From Oscheius sp. JU75 (Eukaryota > Nematoda > Chromadorea > Rhabditida > Rhabditidae): 64,000 nucleotides of DNA. The stretch's first letter is position 1; each line of letters starts with the position of its first letter. The stretch is from positions 7,700,501 to 7,764,500 of the forward strand of contig JASJZC010000002.1 in NCBI GenBank assembly GCA_037178855.1, in the 5' to 3' direction. The notes below the pieces were generated by a model. That model saw nothing but the letters and a program-made list of their open reading frames with translations, searched no databases and was not told where the DNA came from. This document shows, piece after piece, positions 13,318 through 22,808 of the stretch. The position numbers were made by a program, and so were the translations under genes.

Positions 13318-13327
13318 GTATAAAAGA
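13318..13327 (+). promoter_or_regulatory. TATA box
   Basis: GTATAAAAGA about 33 nt before the putative transcription start region and about 38 nt before the ATG at 13360. It sits exactly where similarity to the eIF4G duplicate ends. Confidence 0.55.
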
Positions 13328-13359
13328 GACTGTCTTTGGAAGAGACCCATGAATCCGTC

Positions 13360-13655
13360 ATGAGACTGGCTATCTTCCTGCTGCTTGTCGCCTCTGTATC
13401 TTCGTACTGTCTGCATTCTACTGTCTTGAAGAGCGCTGGCGAGATCAGCAGCCTCGTCAAGACCATCGACGAGAACTATGAGAAGTCTTCAAAATGGATT
13501 GGCTCAGACCGGCCTCTCTCATTTATGCCAAAGACGCGAAGCTCTTCTCCACCTATCCAAATGGAAAAGAACTGACTAAAGCCTGTCAAATCGGAGAAAG
13601 TTCCTTGCGAGTCTTAGTGTGGTCTTCTTTCAAAAATTACAACTTCCACAGCTAG
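13360..13655 (+). CDS. Small secreted protein, unknown family
   Basis: The start at 13360 is preferred over 13336 because it opens directly on a signal peptide (MRLAIFLLLVASVSS, cleavage expected near SS-YC). The mature part begins YCLHSTVLKSAGEISSLV. Read without splicing, the frame stops at 13575. If a 23-nt GT-AG segment (gtcttcaaaatg...ggctcag, about 13484-13506) is removed, the frame continues through KDAKLFSTYPNGKEL and ends SFKNYNFHS at 13655, which reads more like protein. So there is either an ultra-short intron or a frame shift. About 90 residues, two visible cysteines. No homologue recognised. A TATA box is present and no acceptor precedes the start, unlike the housekeeping genes here. 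Confidence 0.45.
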
Positions 13656-13675
13656 GCAGTCACGTCGGTTGTGGC
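13650..13675 (-). repeat. 31-bp motif copy
   Basis: Plus strand reads GCAGTCACGTCGGTTGTGGC, the reverse complement of the motif's first half. Confidence 0.6.
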
Positions 13676-13795
13676 CTGTTTTTCAAGGATCTGACTCGAC
13701 AATTAGACAACACCGTCGACAAAAGTTGGCAGAGATTCCTTTTTTGGAGACAGTGAAAGTGGAAAACGAGTATATCATGCTTCATTTGTACGGAA

Positions 13796-14436
13796 TCAAA
13801 TGGTCCTTTCGCTCTCTTTCCACCAGTTGAATGGCCTCAAGTAGTCATCCACCTTGACCTGTTCAAACTTGACTCGTTCGGAGCTCATGTTCCTCCAGAA
13901 ATCGTACACCCAGTTGCTGTCAAAGCCTTCCTGGGCTGCCTCTTTGAGGTCTGCTGCGTAGTAAATAATATCAAACCGGGACCAGAGACAGGCTCCAAGA
14001 CACATTGGACAGGGATGGCAGGAGGCGTAGATTTGACAGCCAGACAGGTCATAAGTCCCTGCAAAAACTAGTTTTTGGAAAAGATTTAACTCACCTAATT
14101 TCTGACAAGCATTCCGAATAGCTACTATCTCCGCGTGGTTGGTGACATCCTTCGTCGATATTACTGTATTATAGCCAGTAGCAATGACTTCTCCATCCTT
14201 CACAATAGCTGCGCCAAATGGCCCACCGAGATTTCCCTTCGCTCCAGTTATGGCCTCTTGGATGGCGAGCTCCATAGCTGCAAGAAGGAAGGATAGAGAA
14301 AAACAACTGGGATCGATTGAGAGTGAGAGACGGGGAGGTAAACAGGGGTAGTCTCTCTGTCACTGTCTCCCTATCACTTTGTCTCTCTCTCTATTTCCAA
14401 AGAAAACATACGTTTTGAATCACAGCCGCAGTCCAT
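13796..14436 (-). CDS. Guanine deaminase, CMP/dCMP-deaminase fold
   Basis: Zinc-dependent cytosolic deaminase, probably guanine to xanthine in purine salvage. Three exons (14412-14436, about 14095-14277, 13796-14058) give 156 residues, the length of bacterial GuaD-type enzymes. Motifs: GGPFGAAIVKDGEVIA, NHAEIVAIR (zinc His and catalytic Glu), ASCHPCPMCLGA (PCxxC zinc ligands) and YYAADLKEAAQEGFD. The C-terminus ends PFNWWKE-like, as in GuaD. A 36-nt in-frame intron separates the two zinc motifs. The family is typical of bacteria and scattered eukaryotes and unrelated to the large animal amidohydrolase guanine deaminase. Introns show it is a resident nuclear gene. Substrate inferred from family, not proven. 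Confidence 0.85.
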
Positions 14437-14520
14437 ATTCAATATCGGTCGACTGGACTGTTTACCCTTCCCCTAGCGATAAACAGGCGACTGAACACCA
14501 AGAGATCAAAGGTTAGTACT

Positions 14521-15827
14521 TTATTCTTTCCGCTTCAAAAGCGACTCGATATTTTTCGTGAAGGAGTTCAGATCGCCCCAGTGATAAACAGAATTTTTTC
14601 TCTTGTCCGCAGCTGTCTTCACGGCTTTTTTTACATCCTTCGCCTGGCCAACAATCTTGTCTTTTTCCTCGACTACTTCATGGTGAAGATCATGTCCTCT
14701 GCTCACAATCGAGTCCCTCTTATCCTCGATGTGCAGCTTGTTATTGAAGGGAATGTGGATCTCGCTTGGGAGGATTCCTTCCTTCTCCGATTCCGCTTCC
14801 GAGAAAGATCCTGAAATAGAATTTTGGAATAAAAAAATATTCTGTCCACCAAACATACCATCATGATGCTCTTCAGCCGACTTGGTATCGTCATCATCTA
14901 TGGACTCATCCTTCCAGTGCGTGCGAGACTCGGCTCGGGTTCTGAAAGTATCACTATATCTGTCACCGTCACTTACGGTGGTCTGCTAGCGTATCTGCTA
15001 ACACTCCTGACATCTCCAGACCCCGGATCCCTTTTCTCTTCATGATAATGAATGTCATGCCGAGTAACGGGTCTGGTTTCTGACTCTTCTACCTTCTTCT
15101 TTTCTTTCTTGACTAAATTTGACAGCAATATAGGAAAATTTCTTCGAACTTTTCTTCTTCCTGGGATGGTTCAGCGGTACCATGACATTCTCCTTGCGTC
15201 CCTCGACAAGTTTCTTGGTCTCCTTATGGGATTCCACATCCTTGGTTGGTGCCTGAATCGGGTCTCTTAGCTATGGGAGTGAGAAAAAAAACAAACAACG
15301 CTGACAGCACGCTTCTTCTTTCGTTTCTTCTTCTTCTCGGGCTCGACGGACTTGGCTCGGTGTCTGGAAAAATGATTGGAAGAGAGAGAGAGAGAGAAAG
15401 AGAGAGAGACAGAGACAGAGACACAGAGAGATAGAGTGACAACCTACTTTTGACCACCATAAGCCTGTGGTGTGAACAATCCAGAAGAGGCCACATAATC
15501 CTTTCCGTCCTTGATCTGCCGGATATCTTTGACTTGTGTTCCATTGGTAGAGTAGAGCTTTTTGGCTCCAAATGGAAGTTCAATTCTGCGCGTGACGGCT
15601 GTCAGAAAAATGTCTAAGTCCTGCACCTGACGGTCGTTTATAACCATCTTGAAAACACAACTCATTCTTCAGAAAAATACAAAAGAAAACACCTGAACTC
15701 CCTGATGATAGGCATCACCATTTTTGAAGACCCGGATCTTTTTGATTCCGGGCTGAGCCATAAGCTCGCGAATAACTGCCGTGGGCTCAGGAGAATCGGC
15801 GCGTTTTTTCTTGTGACGGTCGTTCAT
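14521..15827 (-). CDS. Doublecortin-domain protein
   Basis: Microtubule-binding protein. Seven exons (about 15693-15827, 15448-15647, 15300-15363, 15150-15270, 14977-15112, 14859-14941, 14521-14810) join in frame to 342 residues. One N-terminal DCX domain: KKIRVFKNGDAYHQGVQ, then VQDLDIFLTAVTRRIELPFG, KKLYSTNGTQVKDI and KDGKDYVASSG (residues about 28-110). The remainder is lysine-rich, acidic and low complexity (EPEKKKKRKKKR, KKEKKKVEESE, a DDDD run), with no kinase domain, so it is not a full DCLK/ZYG-8. One intron is only 29 nt (15271-15299) with a weak gttgtt donor; reading through it meets a stop. A CT/GA microsatellite sits in the intron at 15364-15447. Confidence 0.85.
15364..15447 (+). 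repeat. GA-rich microsatellite in intron
   Basis: GAGAGAGA and GACAGAGACA units fill most of this short intron of the doublecortin gene. Confidence 0.75.
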
Positions 15828-16354
15828 GTTGAGGAGAATAGCGTTAGGTACTGAGCGTTCGAAAAGGACACGTGGAGTGGGGACGGGTTGCTAGGAAAGG
15901 GAGACTGCATAAGTGAACAACATCCAGCCAGACCTCTTTTGGTAGTCATGGGAGGTGGAAGAGGATGAGCCAGTACCGAGTTGACTTGAAATCTGGCACA
16001 TACTGAAGACAGTCATATTTCTGTTCCAAGCCATGTGAACTTCCCACTGATCATACATTTTCTAATGGGTTCCTTGGAAGTTTGCAAGAAAAGAGAAGAT
16101 GGCCGCAAACGACGTGACTGTCTAGCTGTGGCAAGTCTCTCTGTCTCTCTACACCCTCTGAAACCTTAACCCACAAGACAATAACAAGCGTCATGAATAA
16201 TGAGCAAGGCTTCACGCCCTACGGGGACAAAGATCATTATGACAACTTGGTCGTTTAACAAAGCGGGTTTGAGGAAAAGCGGTTGGTCCAAAAAGCGCCA
16301 GCCATTAGGTCATTCAACTTTTTGGGACCAATTCTTCCTTTACCACTGCAAAGG
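15828..16354. other. Divergent promoter region
   Basis: Shared 5' flank of the doublecortin (-) and cyclotransferase (+) genes. Contains one 31-bp motif copy (16101-16131). No coding sequence supported, though an ATG at 16283 is in frame with the cyclotransferase. Confidence 0.4.
16101..16131 (+). repeat. 31-bp motif copy
   Basis: GGCCGCAAACGACGTGACTG, then TCTAGCTGTGGC; full length, with both inverted ends. Confidence 0.7.
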
Positions 16355-16993
16355 ATGGTCGCTCCAAACTCAGAACTGTGGCTATTCGCCTACGGGAGTC
16401 TTATTTGGAATCCAGGATTTCGGTATGATGAATCGTTCAAAGCTTCAGCTCCAGGTTACGCGAGGAGAATGTATCAAGGAAACGTCTACTATAGAGGAAC
16501 CAAGAGTGGAGTAAGTGACAATGATAGAGACTCTTACTTACCCAGAAGATTCAGCCCGGTAGAGTAGCTACCCTGATCAAGAAACCAAAATGTTCAGTGA
16601 CTGGACTAGTTTTTCTAATAGTAGGCAAAGAGGACATCCAACACGCCTTGGACCATCTCCGTGATCGAGAGCTGACCAACGGCTACCACTTTCAGTGGAT
16701 CTGCGTCATTTCTGAAGGAATCGAGATCACTGCCTTGACTTGCATTGCTGGCAAGCAGAACGATTACTACCTGGGATCTGAAGACGTGGATGTAATGGCT
16801 AAGGAGATCAGTGTGAGGAGAGGAGTAGCTGGTCCGAACTATGAGTAAGACTATCGTACTGTGGGAGAGACTATGTCAGTTCAGGTATGTCCTCAAACTG
16901 GCTAGCAATATGAGAAGACTCTTCCCGGAGGAAGAAGACGAGCATCTTTATGAGTTAGAAAGGAGGATACGGGAGATTTTGGCTTCTGCCTAG
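16355..16993 (+). CDS. Glutathione-specific gamma-glutamylcyclotransferase (ChaC type)
   Basis: Cytosolic enzyme releasing 5-oxoproline from glutathione's gamma-glutamyl group. Three exons (16355-16510, 16546-16844, 16885-16993) give 187 residues, typical of ChaC2-like proteins. LWLFAYGSLIWNPGF near the N-terminus is the YGSLIW signature of the ChaC family, and GRVATLIKKPKCSVTGLVF continues the fold. A Glu lies in LRDRELTNGY, the region of the ChaC catalytic glutamate. SNMRRLFPEEEDEHLYELERRI ends the protein. Start at 16355 is chosen because it places YGSLIW at the usual distance; an in-frame ATG at 16283 would add 24 residues. Confidence 0.88.
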
Positions 16994-17334
16994 CTGCACA
17001 CTGTAACTTATGACCTCATAAATATTTTGTACCATATGTTTGGAGTGAGAAAAGTGACCCTTGTGGTTATTGGTCTAGCCTCGTTCCAAGGCCACTATAA
17101 CCTCTTTCGGAAGTCGATCAAGTGGTTTGTGCCTCTTTTTATAGCCGGTCATAGGTGGTTTTTCTGCAAATAATAGACCTATGAAGAATCGCTATCATCG
17201 CCCGACCACCGTGTGATGCAGGGTCAAGATCACAGGCCCGGTTGTCTTAGTCATTCTTTAGCACTACTTTTTCCTATTGTCTCTGACTCTTTGCCTCTCT
17301 GTCTATCTGTCTCTCTATTAGCACAATTTTCAGA
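16994..17334. other. Intergenic
   Basis: No gene seen. CT-rich with GTCTCTCTATT words; ends cacaattttcag immediately before the gene at 17335. Confidence 0.4.
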
Positions 17335-20300
17335 ATGAGGAATTTTGTCCTTGTACTGCTTGTCTCTGCTACGCTTGCCTCAGATTCTGAGGAAACTATA
17401 GAGAGAATCAGAATGTTAGTACGAGAACGACTCTCGAACGAGATGTCCTCTTCTTTTGGCTCCTCTAGATCAGCCTCTCCTTCCTCCTCATTCTTTCCCT
17501 TCGGTATCATGTCCGGCATGATCAACAGCATGAGGAAGGCTGTTGACGACGAGGGAGTTTCTGCAGAGCGAAAGGGAGTTGAGACTTTGAAGGAAGAAGA
17601 CAAATCTTCTGGTTCAAGTGAGGAAGACGACGACTCTACCATCCATGTAGGACAGTTTACGGAAGTCGTAAGTAAGAAAGGTTGACCATATTTTTACTCG
17701 TACAGCTTGGCAACTTGTTCGGAAAACTGGCCAGTACACTTGGTGGAGAAGTTAGTCCGTCGGGTGGAAGGTCGTCTTTTGGTATCGCTGACGTCCTTGG
17801 AACTACTCTCACTCAGCTGAAAGGGTGAGTAATAGGGACAGAAAGACAGAGAGACAGAGACAGGGAGGCATCGTCTTCCCTCATCGTCTTTCTGTATTCG
17901 GCCTGGATCCGGCCAAGGTCCATATTCTTAGGCACGACGACATAGGGTCTCTTCTTTCTGGCTGCTCTCTTCTCCCTGCTCGTCTTCTTCTCGGGCCTTG
18001 TGTCTTACAAAGTCACAAAAACTGTTCCAATACATCTTGTGTTCCTGTTCTCGTCTTCTAGATGTTCACAGCCACCTGGTCGAGAGACCCGAGGCAAGAG
18101 ACCGTTCAGTTCGGTAAAAGTCTTGCTGATCACAGACAGGACGGTGGACCTCTTCTCCTTAGGCAGCAGTTCAACTACTCCGGCCTTATCCAGAAGCTTC
18201 TCCAACTTCTTCTCGTATTCCACACTGCCCTTCTTCTTGCTCGTGATCAATTTGGCCTGGGGAATGTTCTGGATGGAGAAGCCGCCCGGGGATTCTTGAG
18301 CTCCCCATTCCAGGCACTCTCAGATGTTGTGCATCTTCAGAAAGTACTGGTAGACCATCATCTTGCCCGAGTGGTCGAGGAAGCTCCATTCGTTCGGGTT
18401 GAGAGCATAAGGACGCCGCCAGATTGTATTTTTCGGAATGGAGATGGACTGCAGATAAAGCGACTGAACCTCGATGAACAACTTTGCTTCCTTGTTTCGG
18501 TGGAGCCGCTGGTTTTTTTCTAGAGAAGGTGCAGACGCCAGAGCCATTATCGAGAAGGCTGCCAGTCACATCTTGGAGACGAGAGCTATCTAATATTTTG
18601 TGTTCCGAAGCGAACTCCTACGATACTTTGTACTTCCGATAGGCAACTTTTGGAGCAAAAATTTGCAAAACAGCTGCAATTAGGTTCGATTCCTAATTGG
18701 TATCAAGAAACGTTTCGAGAAAAACTTTTAGGAAAGTCAGATAATTTGGAACTGTAACTGTTTTAAAATTTTAATTGATGCGAGACAGAGAGACATTTCA
18801 GACCTCACATCTGCGTCCGTGAGATCAACGAGGCTCTAAAGACTGTTCCGAACAAGACCAGACGCTATTTCAGTGAATGCCAGTACTACAGACAGGCCGT
18901 CCGATGTGCCACCATCAAAGTCAACGAGGATGTAGAGCCTTTTTCTTTCACAACTATCCAAATGTTTAGGAAGCTCATAAGACTATCAGAATCCAAGAGT
19001 GCTGTGAAGGATTCACGACTACTAATATCAGGGCCAAGGGCTGTACCATCGGTGAGATTTCAACAGAGCCAGTTCTAAAGCTGTTCAGAGATCAAGAGAA
19101 AGAGTCCTGTTCAATTCTTCAAAGAACTTCACAGCACCCAGAACGCTTCTCAAGTTCCCAGACTGGGAACTGTCATCGTGAGCGAGAAGGCTTCCAAGGT
19201 AGAGACTGGACCAGCTTCTTTCTATATTCTTCAGGCTGTTCTGTTCTCCGAAATCTTCAATGACTACGATCTCGTGGATGGGCAGATTTTGACATCTACA
19301 GATGACAAAAAGTATCTGGTTAAGGTTGATGCCCCTATCACTAGGGTAAGTAGAAGCTTGAACTTGTCACTTCTTTTTGGGACCAACGAATGGTTTTACA
19401 GCTTTGTGATGTTTTGCAGTCGTAGCTCTTGGTATGTTCCACATCTTTGCAGATCACCACTAATCAGAAAAATTATGTTAAGAGTTAGAAAACGTCGCTC
19501 TTTTAGCCTCTGCATATAACACTCGGAAATATCTTTTGGATTGTCAGAATATCCGATTTTTGCGTGTATGAGACCTAAAATAAAATAAAAACATTCAAAT
19601 GGGGTAAACGAAGGTACGCTTTGATCTCTACCGTAGCCCATATTTCTCGATGGTACCCATTTACTTCACTTAGCACGCGAACACTGAAGTTTCGGTTAAA
19701 TGTCTGCCTCACGTGGGTCTCGTCCTTTTTTGGACAAGTCATAGTCAGTCAGTCAATTGACCCCCTTCCAGATTTCCTACAGCCACGTCTCTATCAACTG
19801 TGTCAAGTTCTCAGATGCTAATATACCTCTAACAACTGGAAAAGGCCACATCTCCGAGAAACCTATCCGCCCAGCAGCCGAGAATGTTCTGGAACTGCTC
19901 AAAGCCGACGGTCGTTTCAACAAATTCATCTCGCGTGAGTCCTACGCCGAATCCTTATTTGTTTACAGTTCTCTCGTTTTCCGAGCCTTGAGCTGAGCGT
20001 ACGGAGATAGGTACTCTTCCTCTCCAAGGGCAGCTTCTTCTCCTGGACGGAGAACCCCTTGATTTTCATGCCGGTGCCGCGAGGCTTGCGCATTGAGTCC
20101 GTCACGTACGTCTCGGCATTCTTCTCCATAATCAACGACTTTTTCTTCTTCTTGTCCTTGCCGACCGAGAAATTCTTGACACTGGCTGCAGCATCCTTTG
20201 GACTCTGTCTCTCCAGAACCTTAGGGTTTTGGGACATTTCTGTCCTCACCTCGGTCCGGGACCCCGAAGCTATGAGTTTCTTTGGATCCGCAAATAATCC

Positions 20301-22271
20301 AGGAGCGGATAGTTGTCGTCGAGATCCGTCTCGTCTGCCGGCCTGTCCGATAGAATCAACTCATCTGAAAGAGTGGCAGTGACATTGAGACCTACAGAGT
20401 CTGCCTCAATCAAGCTGCTTCTTGCATCCGATGAAGAGCGAAACTATTAGTGTGAAGAGCAGGAGCCAACAGATTTAAATGGTGGCGGTTTGGTGTGCAA
20501 TACAGTAATCGGTGCGGAACCCATAGGCAGCGCCAAAAGTCAAACATTATACACAGAGACAATAGAACATTTTCAGTGCTACCCGATGAGACAGTCACTG
20601 CCCTCGCCAACACCTCTTCCTCCTTCACTGTCCTCCCGTTCGCAGACGATGCTTTCAAAAAGTTCCCAGCCTCAATCCAAGAGCAAATTAGCAACAGAGT
20701 CAGCTGCTTTTCCGCAGGCACTACCCAATTGATGTCCCAGTAAAATCGAGTTTAGGAATCGCGAGAGCTCACATCTTCCAGCCGGCTATTTGCTCAGACA
20801 GCATGATAAAAGGACTAGGAGATGCAAAGATTATCGAAGCTGATCTGATAGCAATGAATGGATTTGTCCATGTGGTTAGCGATGTGATAGTCAAGGAAGA
20901 TTGTGAGTTTTGGCATGGGACAGAGAAACAGAGAGGTCCTTCTATAAGGACGGTACGTACTCGACAGTTAGACAGTCGCGTCGGTTGTGGCCAAGATTGT
21001 AAAGTCACTATTTGGACAGTTTGGCAGAAACAGGAAGACAGACACTTTTAGTGGAATCCTGGGAAGAGAAACTGAAGAAGATCGCCCCGGAGTTTGTCCA
21101 AAAGCTGTCAGGAAAGATTGATGTCGGACAACCGATCAGCATCTTCGTTCCATCGAGCATGATGAAGACGGTGAGGCTTTTGTCGTAGTCCAATACTGTT
21201 TCTAGGAGGGAGAAGAAGAAGGGTCCGGCCAAGAAGACAGAATCGAGCTAACAGAAGACCAAGTCATGAATCACGTGGTTCCATGGTATCTGCCTTCGGT
21301 CAAAGTCATCCCACCCACTGTCACCACAATGCTAAATTCGACGGTACATTAAGATGACAGAGAATGACAGTAGACAGAGAGACAGGGAGATGGAGAAAAA
21401 GAGAAACAGAGAAACAACGAGACAGTGACAGTGACACCCCAGATCTCTGCTGGAAACTTCAAGTCCTCTTCCTCATCTCTCTTCTCCTTTAGAGCTAGGA
21501 ACGCGGCCGAGTTTGACTACCAGGTCCCGACTACTATCTGACCAATGATCTGTCTCTTCTTCAGATTGGTTGCTCCAAGTTCATTCCAGACCCAGTTTAC
21601 CATAAGCAACATATTGGCGCCTGTGGAGCTGCTATCTACTTCTTGGACAGAGTAGAGAATCTGATAAACTGAATTTCAAGTTCTGGTTCAGCCAATACCT
21701 ACTGTTACCCACAGCATTGGAACCTTCTTGTTGTCCAGACCTGACTTGAGCCGGTTCAATGAGTAAGTCTCTGTGTCTGTCACTCTCTATTCTTTCAGCC
21801 TCTTCGCTGCCTACCTAAAAGTCAAAAACGCTCTTCCTCACGTGGCTACAGTTTTTGTCCCTGTCAACGATGCCTTCTCTGTCAATGACATGAAAAGACT
21901 TCAGTCCAGTCATTCTCGTACTGTCAAGTTCGTAAAGAGACATCTGATCTCGCGTAAGTTCATACCCGGTCTAAAAAATAGCCAAATAGGGCCAATTTGC
22001 GAGCACGACTTTCTGCTAACAGCTCTTCGATCCGAGAGAATTTCGAACAAGAATGGTGAACTGTTGAGATACACAGTCGAGGACGGAGGCGTCTTTGTGG
22101 GGGAGAGCAAGATCCTGGTCAGGAGTCAAATCATACTAAAAAAGACTGTTTTAGGAAACCGTGGTTGTTAGCAATGGTGTCGTGCACATTGTTGACAATG
22201 TTCTGTCTTCTACTTCAGAAACCAAAACAGTAGGAGGAAGGAACAGTTTCATTCGTCTTCAGCTTCACTGA
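17335..22271 (+). CDS. Secreted EMI/FAS1-domain protein, TGFBI/periostin-like
   Basis: Extracellular-matrix adhesion-type protein. Sixteen exons: about 17335-17667, 17706-17824, 18802-18931, 18970-19051, 19089-19198, 19235-19345, 19772-19934, 20577-20902, 21052-21170, 21206-21343, 21443-21523, 21565-21651, 21681-21762, 21799-21953, 21990-22117, 22155-22271. Signal peptide MRNFVLVLLVSATLA, a serine/acid-rich stretch, then an EMI-like Cys module (HICVREI, YFSECQYYRQ, IRIQECCEGF). FAS1 repeats follow, with conserved blocks such as SFTVLPFADDAFKKFP with AMNGFVHVVSDVIV, and ATVFVPVNDAFSVND with VSNGVVHIVDNVL. Two frame problems: exon 20577-20902 needs a one-base shift near 20725, and joining 21651 to 21681 needs a non-AG acceptor. 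These could be sequence errors or early decay. Two antisense ORFs lie in its introns. Confidence 0.8.
18005..18547 (-). pseudogene. Antisense single-exon ORF with stop, unidentified
   Basis: Lies in the 1-kb second intron of the EMI/FAS1 gene. From the ATG at 18545-18547 the frame reads SLEKNQRLHRNKEAKLF, then NPNEWSFLDHSGKMMVYQYF, meets TGA after KMHNI (near 18320), and continues at once in the same frame with ECLEWGAQESPGGFSIQ to a stop at 18005. Both halves look like protein and the TGA replaces what would be a single residue. No introns, so it may be a retrocopy, or the stop may be an error. I do not recognise the family. Confidence 0.4.
19926..20365 (-). CDS. Antisense lysine-rich ORF, unidentified
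   Basis: Occupies the intron between FAS1 exons 19772-19934 and 20577-20902. From an ATG near 20238 it reads MSQNPKVLERQSPKDAA, then GKDKKKKKSLIMEKNAETY and RKPRGTGMKIKGFSVQEKK; the frame is also open upstream to about 20365. The composition suggests a basic nucleolar or RNA-binding protein. GAGAACT-GTAAAC near 19965 could be a donor, so it may join the antisense ORF at 18.0-18.5 kb as one gene. Function unknown. Confidence 0.35.
20963..20991 (-). repeat. 31-bp motif copy
   Basis: Plus strand ACAGTTAGACAGTCGCGTCG, then GTTGTGGC, within a FAS1-gene intron. Confidence 0.7.
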
Positions 22272-22538
22272 TTCAATGGGATATTCTAATAAATAAATTA
22301 AGGGATCAAAGGACCAGTTAGAGAGAAAGTTCAGAAAAAGGGAGGAAGACGTTTTGCCACCCTAATTTATTGAAGAAATGCTTCGCATCCATCTTTACTT
22401 GTCTTCTTCAATTCGCTTTCACGGTGAAGATGCAGCTTATGTTTTATTATTCATCCTCACTGTCCCTTTCTCTATAGCGGATCTCTCACTCTCGAAAGAG
22501 TAGCTGTCTAAGTGTCGAGTGAGTAGCACCAGAAAGTA

Positions 22539-22620
22539 GCCACAACCGACGGGACTGTCTCCCTTGTCGAATCAATTGCCCAACAAAGAAGCCACAACCG
22601 ACCTGACTGTCTAACTGTGG
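22539..22620 (+). repeat. 31-bp motif, two copies
   Basis: Partial copy 22539-22560 (GCCACAACCGACGGGACTGT) and full copy 22591-22620 (GCCACAACCGACCTGACTGT, then CTAACTGTGG), 30 bp apart. Confidence 0.72.
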
Positions 22621-22767
22621 AGTCTGTGGCACGACACTTGACCATGTTTTTGGTGCCTTCGAAGAGCAAGTTTACTCAGCGCACTTCAAGCGCATTTTGT
22701 GATCGATTGTGACAGCATTTTCAGCTGTCTGCATTGATTTCTGCAAGAGTTGTGACCTGAGCGACCT

Positions 22768-22778
22768 TTATATAAAAG
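22768..22778 (+). promoter_or_regulatory. TATA box of the P450 gene
   Basis: TTTATATAAAAGCG about 32 nt before the ATG at 22809, giving a very short leader. Confidence 0.55.
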
Positions 22779-22808
22779 CGATCACTCCCTGTTCTCCGCA
22801 ACACAGCC

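Larger units (their letters stand above)
11281..13318 (-). pseudogene. Decayed duplicate of part of the eIF4G gene
   Basis: Collinear, intron-containing copy of the intact gene region 47470-50240. Blocks: 11281-11330 matches the exon start near 47470-47510 (TTGGTCGCAGTTGGAGACT); 11385-11495 matches the exon at 47659-47757; 11535-11570 matches the exon beginning 47798; 12782-13318 matches 49683-50235, including the MIF4G-domain exons (reverse strand of TGATGTTTCCGAATTTTCTC) and their introns. Point changes, small deletions (part of the GQLTQ region is missing near 13220) and two R1 repeats interrupt it. Exons for the middle of the gene are absent. Retained introns mean a DNA-level duplication, not retroposition. 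No function is expected. Confidence 0.85.
22272..22808. other. Intergenic and P450 promoter region
   Basis: Holds two 31-bp motif copies (22539-22620) and, just upstream of the P450, a TATA element. Confidence 0.5.
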
